Shown piece after piece: positions 8,424 through 15,716 of a stretch of DNA of 38,187 nt; the stretch's first letter is position 1; the number at the start of each line of letters is the position of its first letter. The stretch comes from an uncultured Clostridium sp. (GTDB lineage Bacteria > Bacillota > Clostridia > TANB77 > CAG-508). The DNA lies in contig CAMCQH010000014.1 in the NCBI GenBank assembly GCA_945877035.1, positions 1-38,187 on the forward strand, given 5' to 3'. The notes under the pieces are model-generated. The model did no database searches. It was not told the DNA's origin and saw only the letters and a list, made by a program, of their open reading frames with translations. The translations under genes and the position numbers were made by a program.

Positions 8424-8452
8424 ATTATATAATACATAAAATAAATAGTCAA
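8424..8452 (-). promoter_or_regulatory. Sigma-70-type promoter of the radical-SAM/amidoligase operon
   Basis: On the minus strand TTGACT (8452-8447), a 17-bp spacer and TATAAT (8429-8424) lie 13 bp ahead of the first start codon. The preceding operon's terminator abuts it. Confidence 0.85.
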
Positions 8453-8455
8453 ATA

Positions 8456-8484
8456 AAAAAAGCTCATATAAGAATGAGCTTTTT
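8456..8484 (-). terminator. Terminator of the lysis operon
   Basis: AAAAAGCTCAT pairs with ATGAGCTTTTT around a 7-nt loop. On the minus strand the stem is followed by a TTTTTTTATTT tract. It separates the lysis operon from the promoter at 8424-8452. Confidence 0.85.
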
Positions 8485-8487
8485 ATA

Positions 8488-8600
8488 CTATAAATATTAG
8501 CTTAAAAATTTTTTGATTTGTGTTTGAGTGAGTGTTGAAATCGAAAATCATACCTATTGTGAGGTAGCGAACAATAAGGTAGATGTTCTAATATTTATAG
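8488..8600 (-). ncRNA. Candidate structured RNA with a three-way-junction fold
   Basis: A perfect 13-bp inverted repeat (8488-8500 with 8588-8600) closes a region holding two further stems: 8552-8560 with 8571-8580 (9 bp, one bulge) and 8514-8519 with 8545-8550 (6 bp). No open frame spans it. It lies in the 3' untranslated part of the lysis operon just ahead of its terminator, so the minus strand is the likely transcript. It is not a tRNA and matches no RNA family I recognise. Confidence 0.55.
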
Positions 8601-8639
8601 ATTCATATTTATTTAAAATATTATTAATAATAAATTTAA

Positions 8640-8719
8640 CTAGAATTTTTTTATAAATCCTATTTCAGCTCTTACATCAGGATTACTATGAAAATCAGTA
8701 TCTAATACTATTTTTCCAT
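8640..8719 (-). pseudogene. Frameshifted mini-gene after the holin
   Basis: An AGGAG site precedes an ATG at 8719, but the frame stops after three codons (GAAAAATAG). If the A-run were one base longer, the frame would read MEKIVLDTDFHSNPDV and on to the TAG at 8640, 26 residues with codon use like the neighbours. The same sequence also continues the holin frame past its TGA. Either the gene is broken by one base or the base is missing from the assembly. Confidence 0.55.
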
Positions 8720-8732
8720 AAATTTCTCCTGT

Positions 8733-9173
8733 TCAATCTTGTTTTTCAACTGGATTTATTTTTTTACTAGTTTTTATTTCAGCTTTAAGAGACTTATTAA
8801 TTTCGTCTAAATCAAAATTAGTTTCTACAGTTTTTTCATTTCCAATTATATCAACATCATAATCTAATTGGAATATATCAGAAGTTTTATCTAAAACAAA
8901 TTCAATTATAGTGACTATTAACTTCTTAGTTACTAAAAATCTTAACCAACTAGGGAATTGTTGTTTTACATAGTCTGTAGCAAATTCTAATTTTTGTTGT
9001 CCTTCTCCTGAATTAAATTTCTTTTCAGCTAAAACTATACCATTATATACAGCTTTTTTAACTATATTTTTTTCTCTATAAAATATGGCTATTACAAATA
9101 ATATAATACCTAGTATTACTAAAAGCCATATATATGTAGGATTTGATAAAATTATATTTTTAATATTTTCCAT
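8733..9173 (-). CDS. Holin, LLH-type
   Basis: 146 residues. There is one N-terminal membrane segment (about residues 13-31, YIWLLVILGIILFVIAIFY). It is followed by a soluble part with EKKFNSGEGQQKLEFATDYV and a charged C-terminal tail, the pattern of the LL-H holin superfamily. It forms or controls the membrane lesion at lysis. It lies 9 bp after the endolysin gene in the same operon. The stop is TGA and the frame stays open for 30 further coding-like codons, explained best by the frameshifted gene downstream. Confidence 0.75.
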   Translation of the reverse strand: MENIKNIILSNPTYIWLLVILGIILFVIAIFYREKNIVKKAVYNGIVLAEKKFNSGEGQQKLEFATDYVKQQFPSWLRFLVTKKLIVTIIEFVLDKTSDIFQLDYDVDIIGNEKTVETNFDLDEINKSLKAEIKTSKKINPVEKQD

Positions 9174-9182
9174 AATAAACTC

Positions 9183-9626
9183 CTACGGTTTAAATATATA
9201 CAAACCTTTATGATTAATATTTGTTATGTCTATATGAACATATCCTAATTTTCCAGTAGTTTCTATATCTTCAATTCTTGTAATATTCAAATCCTTTTGA
9301 TTTTTTAAAATTATATCAAAAACTTGCTTTGGTGTATGATTTTTAACTTTTATATCAAAAGCATTTCCTAAACAATGAGCAGATAAATAATAATCATTTT
9401 TTTCTTTTACGATATTATCTTTGTTAGCTCTTAATCCACTTTCCTTATATCCTCCACCATAACACCAATTATTTATAGTTATAGGAACTCCAAATAATTC
9501 TCTTAGATAATCTAAATCTTTTAAAATTAATGGATTAAAAAATTCCCAAGCCTTTTCTCTATATTTATTATATACTCCTGGAGATACTAATTCTTGAATT
9601 TTAAAATACTTACATTTATAAAACAT
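9183..9626 (-). CDS. Endolysin, M15-family peptidase
   Basis: 147 residues. It matches the Peptidase_M15-type fold: SAHCLGNAFDIKV supplies zinc ligands His84 and Asp91, and GYVHIDI supplies His131. There is no signal peptide, so export depends on the holin next to it. By family it cleaves peptide bonds in peptidoglycan stems or cross-bridges (D,D-carboxypeptidase or L-alanyl-D-glutamate type; not decidable here). The ATG has an AGGTGAT site. Confidence 0.85.
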   Translation of the reverse strand: MFYKCKYFKIQELVSPGVYNKYREKAWEFFNPLILKDLDYLRELFGVPITINNWCYGGGYKESGLRANKDNIVKEKNDYYLSAHCLGNAFDIKVKNHTPKQVFDIILKNQKDLNITRIEDIETTGKLGYVHIDITNINHKGLYIFKP

Positions 9627-9635
9627 TTATATCAC

Positions 9636-9677
9636 CTATTTTTTCTTTTTCTTTCCATTTTTAGAACCACAAGCCAT
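9636..9677 (-). CDS. 13-residue lysine-rich mini-protein
   Basis: A very strong GAGGAGG Shine-Dalgarno precedes an ATG at 9677, giving MACGSKNGKKKKK and a TAG. It fills the space between two genes whose own ribosome-binding sites are spaced around it, so it is likely translated. The function is unknown; a basic nucleic-acid-binding tail or translational coupling element are guesses. Confidence 0.5.
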   Translation of the reverse strand: MACGSKNGKKKKK

Positions 9678-9679
9678 TT

Positions 9680-10042
9680 TTATACCTCCTCTAATTCTTC
9701 AATTTTTAAATTATATTTTTCTTGTAAATACTTTCTTAACAAGTGTCTATGACAAAATCCAATTTTACAATAACAACAAAAAATTAGATGTCTATTTTTG
9801 TCATTTTCATATTCTTTTAAATTTTCTGCTATTATTGGAATAGTTTCATCTTTGTCTAAACACTTTAAGTAATAATTTATATATTGTTTTTCTGATATTT
9901 CTTTTGATTTCATAGCTTTGACTAAATCGTAACTAGGAGCAAAATTAATCAGTTGTTTTATTCCTTTTGGTGTTATTCTAGATATACCTATTACAACACC
10001 TATGTTATTATTTTTATTACTGAAAAAATAAGTATATATCAT
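9680..10042 (-). CDS. DUF488-like small phage protein
   Basis: 120 residues. The C-terminal part contains LIFCCYCKIGFCHRHLLRKY, close to the C-rich CHR-type motif of DUF488/DUF4326-like proteins. The N-terminus (IGISRITPKGI) also fits that fold. These proteins are common in phages but biochemically undefined; the cysteines and His-Arg-His may bind a ligand or metal. It belongs to the lysis operon. The ATG has a GGTGACT site. Confidence 0.6.
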   Translation of the reverse strand: MIYTYFFSNKNNNIGVVIGISRITPKGIKQLINFAPSYDLVKAMKSKEISEKQYINYYLKCLDKDETIPIIAENLKEYENDKNRHLIFCCYCKIGFCHRHLLRKYLQEKYNLKIEELEEV

Positions 10043-10063
10043 ATAGTCACCAATTGTTTAAAG

Positions 10064-10450
10064 TTATTTTCTATTTAATCTTATATTTTTTATTAGTTTT
10101 TTATCTGTATTATATATATGCCAAAAACTATCATATAAAAACATGCTAAGTACAATATATGCTGTTTCTATATTATTTTTAGTTTTAATTTTAGATAAAT
10201 AAAAATTAAATAATTCTAAATTTTGTAATTCTTCCATTAAAGAATTTAATTGTTGTTCTGATACTATAATATTATAGTTTTCAGGATAAAAATATGTTTT
10301 AGACATATAACTACATACATCTTTTACTATGTTTTTAACATTATTATTTTCTATCCAATATCTTTGTTTAATATGCAGTTCATTAATTTTTTCTATAGAT
10401 ATTTCTAACATATCATTTATAATTTTAGGTAATATTTTTATTATAATCAC
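10064..10450 (-). CDS. Unknown protein of the lysis operon
   Basis: 128 residues, helical and rich in Ile, Asn and Lys, with no recognised motif. The GTG at 10450 overlaps the GGAAGTG site, so the true start may be a few codons downstream. A copy of the dispersed TACCTTTTCAAAAAT motif lies directly ahead of the ribosome-binding site. Confidence 0.65.
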   Translation of the reverse strand: MIIIKILPKIINDMLEISIEKINELHIKQRYWIENNNVKNIVKDVCSYMSKTYFYPENYNIIVSEQQLNSLMEELQNLELFNFYLSKIKTKNNIETAYIVLSMFLYDSFWHIYNTDKKLIKNIRLNRK

Positions 10451-10455
10451 TTCCT

Positions 10456-10470
10456 ATTTTTGAAAAGGTA
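10456..10470 (-). repeat. Dispersed junction motif, minus-strand copy
   Basis: On the minus strand TACCTTTTCAAAAAT followed by the AGGAAG ribosome-binding site of the gene starting at 10450. Confidence 0.7.
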
Positions 10471-10474
10471 TAAT

Positions 10475-12142
10475 TTATTTTTTTGTTATTTTAACTTCGT
10501 ATCTTGGTTTTTTATAATTATATATATTTTTAATCTTTGTGTCAAATCTATTATTTAAGATATAACAAATACTTTCATAAGGCTTATCTGTATTAATATC
10601 AACTTTATATTTTTTTCTTAATTTAGTTATTATATTTTTAGAAAAAATAAATAAATCTTTTATATCTTTAAATAAATAATCATTAAAATTAAAATTTTCA
10701 TTAATTGGTTTATTTGAATCATATATAATATATTTATCATTTAATTCTTGATAAGTATAATGGTTTTTTACCTTTTCAAAATTAAACAATCTGATTTTTC
10801 TTAAACTAAAAGAATATATTATATTTAATTCTTTAACTCGTTCTATTAATTCTGTATTGTAATTGCTAATAGGTTCTATTAATTTAAGTAAACTATTTAT
10901 ATTTCCTAATGAACTTTTATTTTTAACGTGTAATAAAGCATTAGCATTACCTATAGAATTTTTAAAATTACCATATAAAAATTTCATAGATGATTTAAAA
11001 TTATCACTTTTATCTATATCTTTAAGTTTAAAACTAGATTTAAAATCTTTATTAAAATTTCTATTTCCTTTTAACGAATTATTTGGAGTAATACTTATTT
11101 CTATTGAATTTATATTATCTTCATATTTTCTATTAAAATATTTAAAACAATCATTAGTAATTGTTTTGGCTAAATTCATATCTGAAGTCATATCTGATAT
11201 TTTATATTCCATATTTTTATACATAGAAGTTCCATCGTTATTTACTTTTATAGTTTGATAAGCACCAAAACTATCTTGTTTTAATGAAATATTTAAAGTG
11301 TCATCAAAATATATTATTCTATTTTCATAAGCTTCCTTTAAAGATTTTGTATTATCCAATGTAAAAAACGTAATTTTAATATCAGTTTTAGGAGATACTA
11401 ATCTTCCATCTTTTAATTTCATTTTAAGATTCATTACAGATATTTTTTCAAAATATAAAGTGTTATTTTCGTTTAATTTAAATATATCAAATAATTTATT
11501 ATTAGATTTTGTAGAATAATAATTTTTAAATATATTATAATTATTTTTATTTATTTTTTTATTTTTTAAGAATAATTGTAAATCTTTATCTTCTAATTCT
11601 TTATTAATATTATTTTTAATTTTATCATAAGGAATATACTCCATGTTTAAAACATTATCTATATTTTTTCCTTGAGATATTAAACTTATTAAATATTCAA
11701 AATCTCCACCTGTAACTTTATTAAGAGTTTTTTTATAATCTTTTGCATCAGATATTATATCTTTAACTAATAATTGAAATTCTTTAATATCTTTTTTATT
11801 ATTAGAATTAGCTATATCAATATTTTTAATAATATTTTTATTTATAACATCTTGTTCTGATAAATAATAATTATTGTTTAATTGTTTAAATAAAATTTCT
11901 TTATCTCCAATATTAGTATCTAATTCTTCTTTATTAGATAATACTTCTCTTAAATTAGTTATAGGAATATTTATTTCATCTATATTATTTTCATATCTAT
12001 AATTTATAGTAGGATATATATCTTCTGCTTTTATATTATTTTTATCTAAAAAGAATTTATTAATAATATTATTCTTAACATTTTTTTTATTATTAATTCT
12101 TTCTATTAAATTAGCAATTATCTCTTTATTATTATCCATCAT
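10475..12142 (-). CDS. Large unknown phage protein, first gene of the lysis operon
   Basis: 555 residues, very rich in Asn, Lys and Ile, with no membrane segment or signal peptide and no recognised motif. The N-terminal third looks helical and polar; the middle (residues about 200-330) has alternating patterns suggesting a beta-rich domain. A promoter with a perfect -10/-35 pair lies 14 bp upstream, and AAGGGG precedes the tandem ATG ATG. Placement ahead of the lysis genes would suit a structural or late protein, but this is inference. Confidence 0.7.
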   Translation of the reverse strand: MMDNNKEIIANLIERINNKKNVKNNIINKFFLDKNNIKAEDIYPTINYRYENNIDEINIPITNLREVLSNKEELDTNIGDKEILFKQLNNNYYLSEQDVINKNIIKNIDIANSNNKKDIKEFQLLVKDIISDAKDYKKTLNKVTGGDFEYLISLISQGKNIDNVLNMEYIPYDKIKNNINKELEDKDLQLFLKNKKINKNNYNIFKNYYSTKSNNKLFDIFKLNENNTLYFEKISVMNLKMKLKDGRLVSPKTDIKITFFTLDNTKSLKEAYENRIIYFDDTLNISLKQDSFGAYQTIKVNNDGTSMYKNMEYKISDMTSDMNLAKTITNDCFKYFNRKYEDNINSIEISITPNNSLKGNRNFNKDFKSSFKLKDIDKSDNFKSSMKFLYGNFKNSIGNANALLHVKNKSSLGNINSLLKLIEPISNYNTELIERVKELNIIYSFSLRKIRLFNFEKVKNHYTYQELNDKYIIYDSNKPINENFNFNDYLFKDIKDLFIFSKNIITKLRKKYKVDINTDKPYESICYILNNRFDTKIKNIYNYKKPRYEVKITKK

Positions 12143-12156
12143 TAATCCCCTTACAT

Positions 12157-12185
12157 ATTATAATTATAATTAAATTAAAAGTCAA
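12157..12185 (-). promoter_or_regulatory. Promoter of the lysis operon
   Basis: On the minus strand TTGACT (12185-12180), 17-bp spacer, TATAAT (12162-12157). It is divergent from the recJ promoter, their -35 boxes 12 bp apart. Confidence 0.85.
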
Positions 12186-12197
12186 ACATTTTTTTAT

Positions 12198-12226
12198 TTG
12201 CATTATTTTAATATAAATGATATAAT
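12198..12226 (+). promoter_or_regulatory. Promoter of the recJ-tail-fibre operon
   Basis: TTGCAT (12198-12203), 17-bp spacer ending in AATGA, TATAAT (12221-12226). Transcription would start about 20 bp ahead of the ATG at 12253. Confidence 0.8.
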
Positions 12227-12252
12227 AAAAAAGATAAATAATAATTATAGAA

Positions 12253-12441
12253 ATGGAAGTGGTAAATATTAAATACTTATTTAGAGATTATGATAACAAT
12301 AAATCTTTAAAAGATAATTTATTATCATATAGAAATATACCAAATAATTATAGAAAAGAAGAATTATATGGTATAAAAGATGCTATTAATAGAATTAAAA
12401 TAGCAATAGAAAATAAAGAAAAAATAGGAATTTTATCAGAT
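12253..12441 (+). CDS. recJ: recJ-like exonuclease, exon 1
   Basis: 63 codons ending ...KIGILSD. The unspliced frame meets a stop two codons later at 12447. Joining 12441 to 12697 gives ILSD-ADCDGINGCI, which restores the DxDxDG metal-binding motif I of DHH phosphoesterases, so 12441/12442 is the best 5' splice site. It ends with T, as group I introns require. The ATG lacks a good ribosome-binding site; GGAAGTGG at 12256 lies ahead of an ATT codon at 12268, a possible unusual alternative start. The full spliced protein is 540 residues, near the size of bacterial RecJ. Confidence 0.8.
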
Positions 12442-12696
12442 AAATAAGTGTCGTGTTATATAGAAATATATAATATTATAATTACTTAAATTGCTGGAAA
12501 ATCCTAAAGCTTAATATACTACAACAAAATTATAAATAATAATTGTGAAAGTTAAAAAAATATTAAGATAATAATGGACAATCAGCATCTAATACTCTAA
12601 TAGAGGAAAGTTCAGAGACTAAACAGGTAACCCTAAATTATTTAATAATATGGTGAAGATATAGTCCATTTTTATATGAAAGTATAAATATTAAAG
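12442..12696 (+). ncRNA. Group I intron 1 in recJ (no ORF)
   Basis: 255 nt with the group I core elements in order: P (AAATTGCTGGA, 12488-12498), Q (GACAATCAGCATC, 12578-12590), R (GTTCAGAGACTAAAC, 12610-12624) and S (AAGATATAGTCC, 12656-12667). GCTG of P pairs with CAGC of Q (P4), and GACTA of R with TAGTC of S (P7). It ends in G. The P1 pairing at the 5' site is weak (a GAT/GTC core across an 8-nt loop), so that boundary rests mainly on the reading frame. There is no homing endonuclease inside. Confidence 0.9.
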
Positions 12697-13686
12697 GCAG
12701 ATTGCGACGGAATAAATGGTTGTATAATTTTAATGAAAAATATGATTCCTATTAGTAAATGTATTCATTATATAGTTTGTGATAGAGATAATGGATATGG
12801 TATTATAAATAAATATTATAATGAAATGTCTAGATTAGGAATATCTTTAGTAATAACAACAGATATAGGAATATCTAATAAAGAAGAAATAGAATATGGA
12901 AAATCTTTAGGTATAGAAACAATTGTAACAGACCATCACCCTATTATAAATCCCCCTGATTGTATCTATATAAATCCTGAAGATTATAGAAATTATAATA
13001 TTACTAAATATTGTGGAGCTGGAGTTTCATACATTTTAATGAAAGAACTATATAAAGAATTAGGATTAGAATTTGATAAATATAAAATTTCATTATGTCA
13101 TGCTGGAATTGCTACAGTTGGAGACATGGTTCCTCTTATAGATAATAATTACATGTTAGTCAAAGAAGCATTAGAAGAATTTGAAAATTTAACTTATAAA
13201 AGTAAACCACTAAAATGGATTATAAACAATGGATTAAGTTATGTTAAAGATAGACCATATGTTTCTTCTGATATATCCTTTGGTATAGCACCTATGATAA
13301 ATTCATTACATAGAATGTCTCATCCTAGTAAGGCTGTAGAATTTTTCTTATCAAATGATAATGATTTTATAAATACATTAGGAAATTATATTAAAGAAAA
13401 TAATAATTTAAGAAAACAATTACAAAAAAAAGCTATAATTGAAGCATTATCGTTTTTACATAAAAATAATTTAAAAAATAAAGATTTTATATTTTTAGAT
13501 TTAGATGTTAAAAAAACTTTTGCTGGATTAGTAGCTTCTTTTATAACTTCAGATTACTTTAATAAACCATCTATTGTTGTAAGCAAAACAGATGGCGTTT
13601 ATTATGGTTCAGGACGTTCAATTCCAAATTGTAGTTTAGCTTCTTTAGTAAAAAATCTACAACCTTATTGCATAAGATGTGGTGGT
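12697..13686 (+). CDS. recJ: recJ-like exonuclease, exon 2 (DHH domain and part of DHHA1)
   Basis: 330 codons. They start with ADCDG, the second half of motif I, and continue through CDRDNGYGI, TTDIGI, the name-giving IVTDHHPI, CGAGVSYIL, ATVGDMVPLIDN and FGIAPMINSLHRM. The DHHA1-type region follows (TFAGLVASFI, GSGRSI) and ends at CGG. All the DHH catalytic motifs of RecJ are present in order. The enzyme would degrade single-stranded DNA 5' to 3' in repair, recombination or host DNA breakdown. Read without splicing, the frame ends after the same CGG at 13689 by a TAA that belongs to intron 2. Confidence 0.9.
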
Positions 13687-13922
13687 TAATTATGGCTACC
13701 CTATTTGTGAAAGCGAATAGTTAAAAATCCCTTAAATTGCTGGAACATCTTTAAGTTTAATATACTACAACGCAATTAGAAATAATAAACGTGAATAGTT
13801 AAAAAAATATTAAAATTAGACAATCAGCATCCAAATAACTTTATTAGTTAGAGGTTCAGAGACTATAATAGGGCATCGTATAGATGAAGGTATAGTCCAA
13901 TTTATATTGAAAAATATAAAAG
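13687..13922 (+). ncRNA. Group I intron 2 in recJ (no ORF)
   Basis: 236 nt. The core elements are P (AAATTGCTGGA, 13734-13744), Q (GACAATCAGCATC, 13819-13831), R (GTTCAGAGACTA, 13854-13865) and S (AAGGTATAGTCC, 13887-13898), with the same P4 and P7 pairings as intron 1. P1 is clear: exon GGTGGT pairs with intron GCTACC across an 8-nt loop, with the required U-G pair at the splice site. It ends in G. Long stretches match intron 1, so the two are paralogues. Splicing restores the GGH motif. Confidence 0.93.
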
Positions 13923-14366
13923 CATAATTCTGCAATGGGTTTAAGTTTTACTGAAGAAAATAAAAAAAATATAATCAATGAAATTGAAAAATTTTCATTA
14001 GAACAAAAAATAGAAGGAAATTTAGAACAAGAAGTTTTTATAGATAAAGAATTAAAAATAAAAGAAATTAATGAAAATTTAATAAAAGAAATTACTTCAC
14101 TAGAACCTTATGGAATGAATAATGCAACTCCTATATTTTATACAAAAGAATTACAAATAAGTAATATACAATGTATTAATTTTAATACTTATTTTATACT
14201 AGAAGAAGTTGGAGATTTTTTTAATTTCGAAGATAATGTAAGTTTTGAAGCTGTCTTTTTTAAAAGAGATTATGAGGGAATTTTAAATTGTGGAGACATA
14301 GTCAATATAATTTATGAATTAACTTCAGATGGAATAATGTTAATAAAAAATTTAGAAATAGTCTAA
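13923..14366 (+). CDS. recJ: recJ-like exonuclease, exon 3
   Basis: 147 codons beginning HNSAMGLSF. Together with the CGG at the end of exon 2 this makes GGHNSAMG, the conserved GGHxxAxG substrate-binding motif of DHHA1 domains. The remainder contains LEPYGMNNATPIF, the typical RecJ C-terminal signature, and a beta-rich tail resembling the OB domain. The stop is 4 bp ahead of the next gene, so the two are co-transcribed. Without splicing only an unproductive N-terminally truncated product could be made from the ATG at 13935. Confidence 0.9.
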   Translation, partial: HNSAMGLSFTEENKKNIINEIEKFSLEQKIEGNLEQEVFIDKELKIKEINENLIKEITSLEPYGMNNATPIFYTKELQISNIQCINFNTYFILEEVGDFFNFEDNVSFEAVFFKRDYEGILNCGDIVNIIYELTSDGIMLIKNLEIV

Positions 14367-14370
14367 GAAA

Positions 14371-15633
14371 GTGAGTAAATTAATGGAAATTATAAAAAGT
14401 TTAAAAAACATAGGACACAGCAAAAATTCAATAAAACATTTAGAAAGATATACTAAAAAATATGTTAAAGTTGTTGTTTTTGGTTTGGGATACATTGGTA
14501 TCCCTCTTCTTAAACAATTTAAACAATCAGGAATTAAATGTTTAGGTTATGATATTTCAGAAAAAAGAATACAAGAAATACAAAATAATACTACAAAAAT
14601 AGCTAATACAAATGATATCAAAGATATATGCACTTTTGATTTTGAAAAGGTAAAAGAATTTAGTAAACCAGAAAGAATTGTGTATATATGTTGTGTACCA
14701 ACTTTAGTTAAAGAAGATTATAGTAATGACTATAGTGCATTAGAAAATTCTTTAGATAGTATAAAATCATTATATTCTTGGATGAAAGATGATATTTTAG
14801 TAATAGAAAGTACAGTAGGGATTGGAAAAGTTGATGAATTGTGTAAAAAACGTTTTAAATTTTATTGTTATTCTCCTGAAAGAATAAGTCCTAACGATAA
14901 TGATAAAGTTGGAAGTATTGATAAATTGTTAGCAACTAACAATAAAAGAATAGATAAATTTATTTTTTCTTTATATAAAAAAGCTATTAATAATTTATAC
15001 TTAATAAGAGACGATAATTCTATTAAAATAGCTGAAGCAAGTAAATTAATAGAAAATACTCAAAGAGATGTAAATATAGCATTAATGAATGAATATCAAT
15101 TGTTTTGTAGTCAAAATAAAATAAATATTAAAGATGTTTTAAATGTTGCAGGAACAAAATGGAATTTTGCTAATTATCAACCAGGATTAGTTGGAGGACA
15201 ATGTATTGGAGTTGATCCTTATTATATTATAAATGAAAATATGAATACTCCATTAATAAAATTAGCAAGAGAAACTAATGAAAATAGAATTTCAGAAACT
15301 ATAAATTTTGTTGAAAACATAATTAAAGATTATAATAAAGAAGATATTTTAATTTTAGGAAAAACATATAAACCAAATTGTGCTTCTGTTGAAAATAGTG
15401 GAGCATTTAAAATATGTAAATATTTTAATGATATACAATCTTATGATCCATTAATAGATTTAGTAGAAGTACCTTTTCAAAATAAAAAAGTATTTGTATT
15501 ATTAGTTAATCAAAAAGATTTTAGTATTTATTTTAATAATCATATAAAATCCTTAAAGAATTTTATTATGATAGACCCATTTGGGTATTTATATAATCTT
15601 AAACACAAATTTCAAATGTACTACACTTTGTAA
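14371..15633 (+). CDS. UDP-sugar 6-dehydrogenase (UDP-GlcNAc/ManNAc dehydrogenase-like)
   Basis: 420 residues. NAD-binding GLGYIGIP (38-45), IESTVGIGKVDEL, YSPERISPND, the KLIENTQRDVNIALMNE helix, TKWNF, PGLVGGQCIGVDPYY with catalytic Cys278, and the C-terminal LGKTYKPNCASVENSGA follow the order of the WecC/WbpA-type nucleotide-sugar dehydrogenases. Family members usually have GGHC; here it is GGQC (Gln277). The enzyme oxidises C6 of a UDP-sugar to an acid. A GTG start with an AAGAAAG site is used; an ATG lies four codons later. Location between recJ and the fibres suggests a role in surface-sugar chemistry, by inference. Confidence 0.85.
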   Translation: MSKLMEIIKSLKNIGHSKNSIKHLERYTKKYVKVVVFGLGYIGIPLLKQFKQSGIKCLGYDISEKRIQEIQNNTTKIANTNDIKDICTFDFEKVKEFSKPERIVYICCVPTLVKEDYSNDYSALENSLDSIKSLYSWMKDDILVIESTVGIGKVDELCKKRFKFYCYSPERISPNDNDKVGSIDKLLATNNKRIDKFIFSLYKKAINNLYLIRDDNSIKIAEASKLIENTQRDVNIALMNEYQLFCSQNKINIKDVLNVAGTKWNFANYQPGLVGGQCIGVDPYYIINENMNTPLIKLARETNENRISETINFVENIIKDYNKEDILILGKTYKPNCASVENSGAFKICKYFNDIQSYDPLIDLVEVPFQNKKVFVLLVNQKDFSIYFNNHIKSLKNFIMIDPFGYLYNLKHKFQMYYTL

Positions 15634-15716
15634 AATTATAGTAATTTTAAAAAAGTAGTTCCTTTAAATGAATTTAGGTTGGTTGGAAAACTAAAAAATT
15701 TTTAAGGAGATTTTTA

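Noticed and set aside
8488-8600. tRNA or retron RNA.
   Set aside because: No T-loop, acceptor or CCA pattern for a tRNA; no retron-type reverse transcriptase (the one present is DGR-type and 5 kb away).
8643-8735. TGA as a tryptophan codon (the holin frame stays open 30 codons past its TGA).
   Set aside because: Tryptophan is regularly TGG, TGA ends several other genes at normal junctions (6633, 20972, 21330, 36586), and a one-base frameshift in a mini-gene with its own ribosome-binding site explains the sequence better.
10863-11258. Plus-strand open frame opposite the 555-residue protein.
   Set aside because: No ribosome-binding site, hydrophobic composition typical of an antisense reading of Asn/Lys-rich codons.
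12442-13922. Frameshifted or multi-gene explanation of the three recJ parts.
   Set aside because: Both gaps are over 230 nt, carry group I core elements and end in G, and splicing restores two catalytic motifs exactly.
896-14652. Further copies of the GAAAAGGTA part of the dispersed motif at about 903, 10770 and 14641.
   Set aside because: They encode FEKV within genes and lack the full 15-18 bp match, so they are probably chance.
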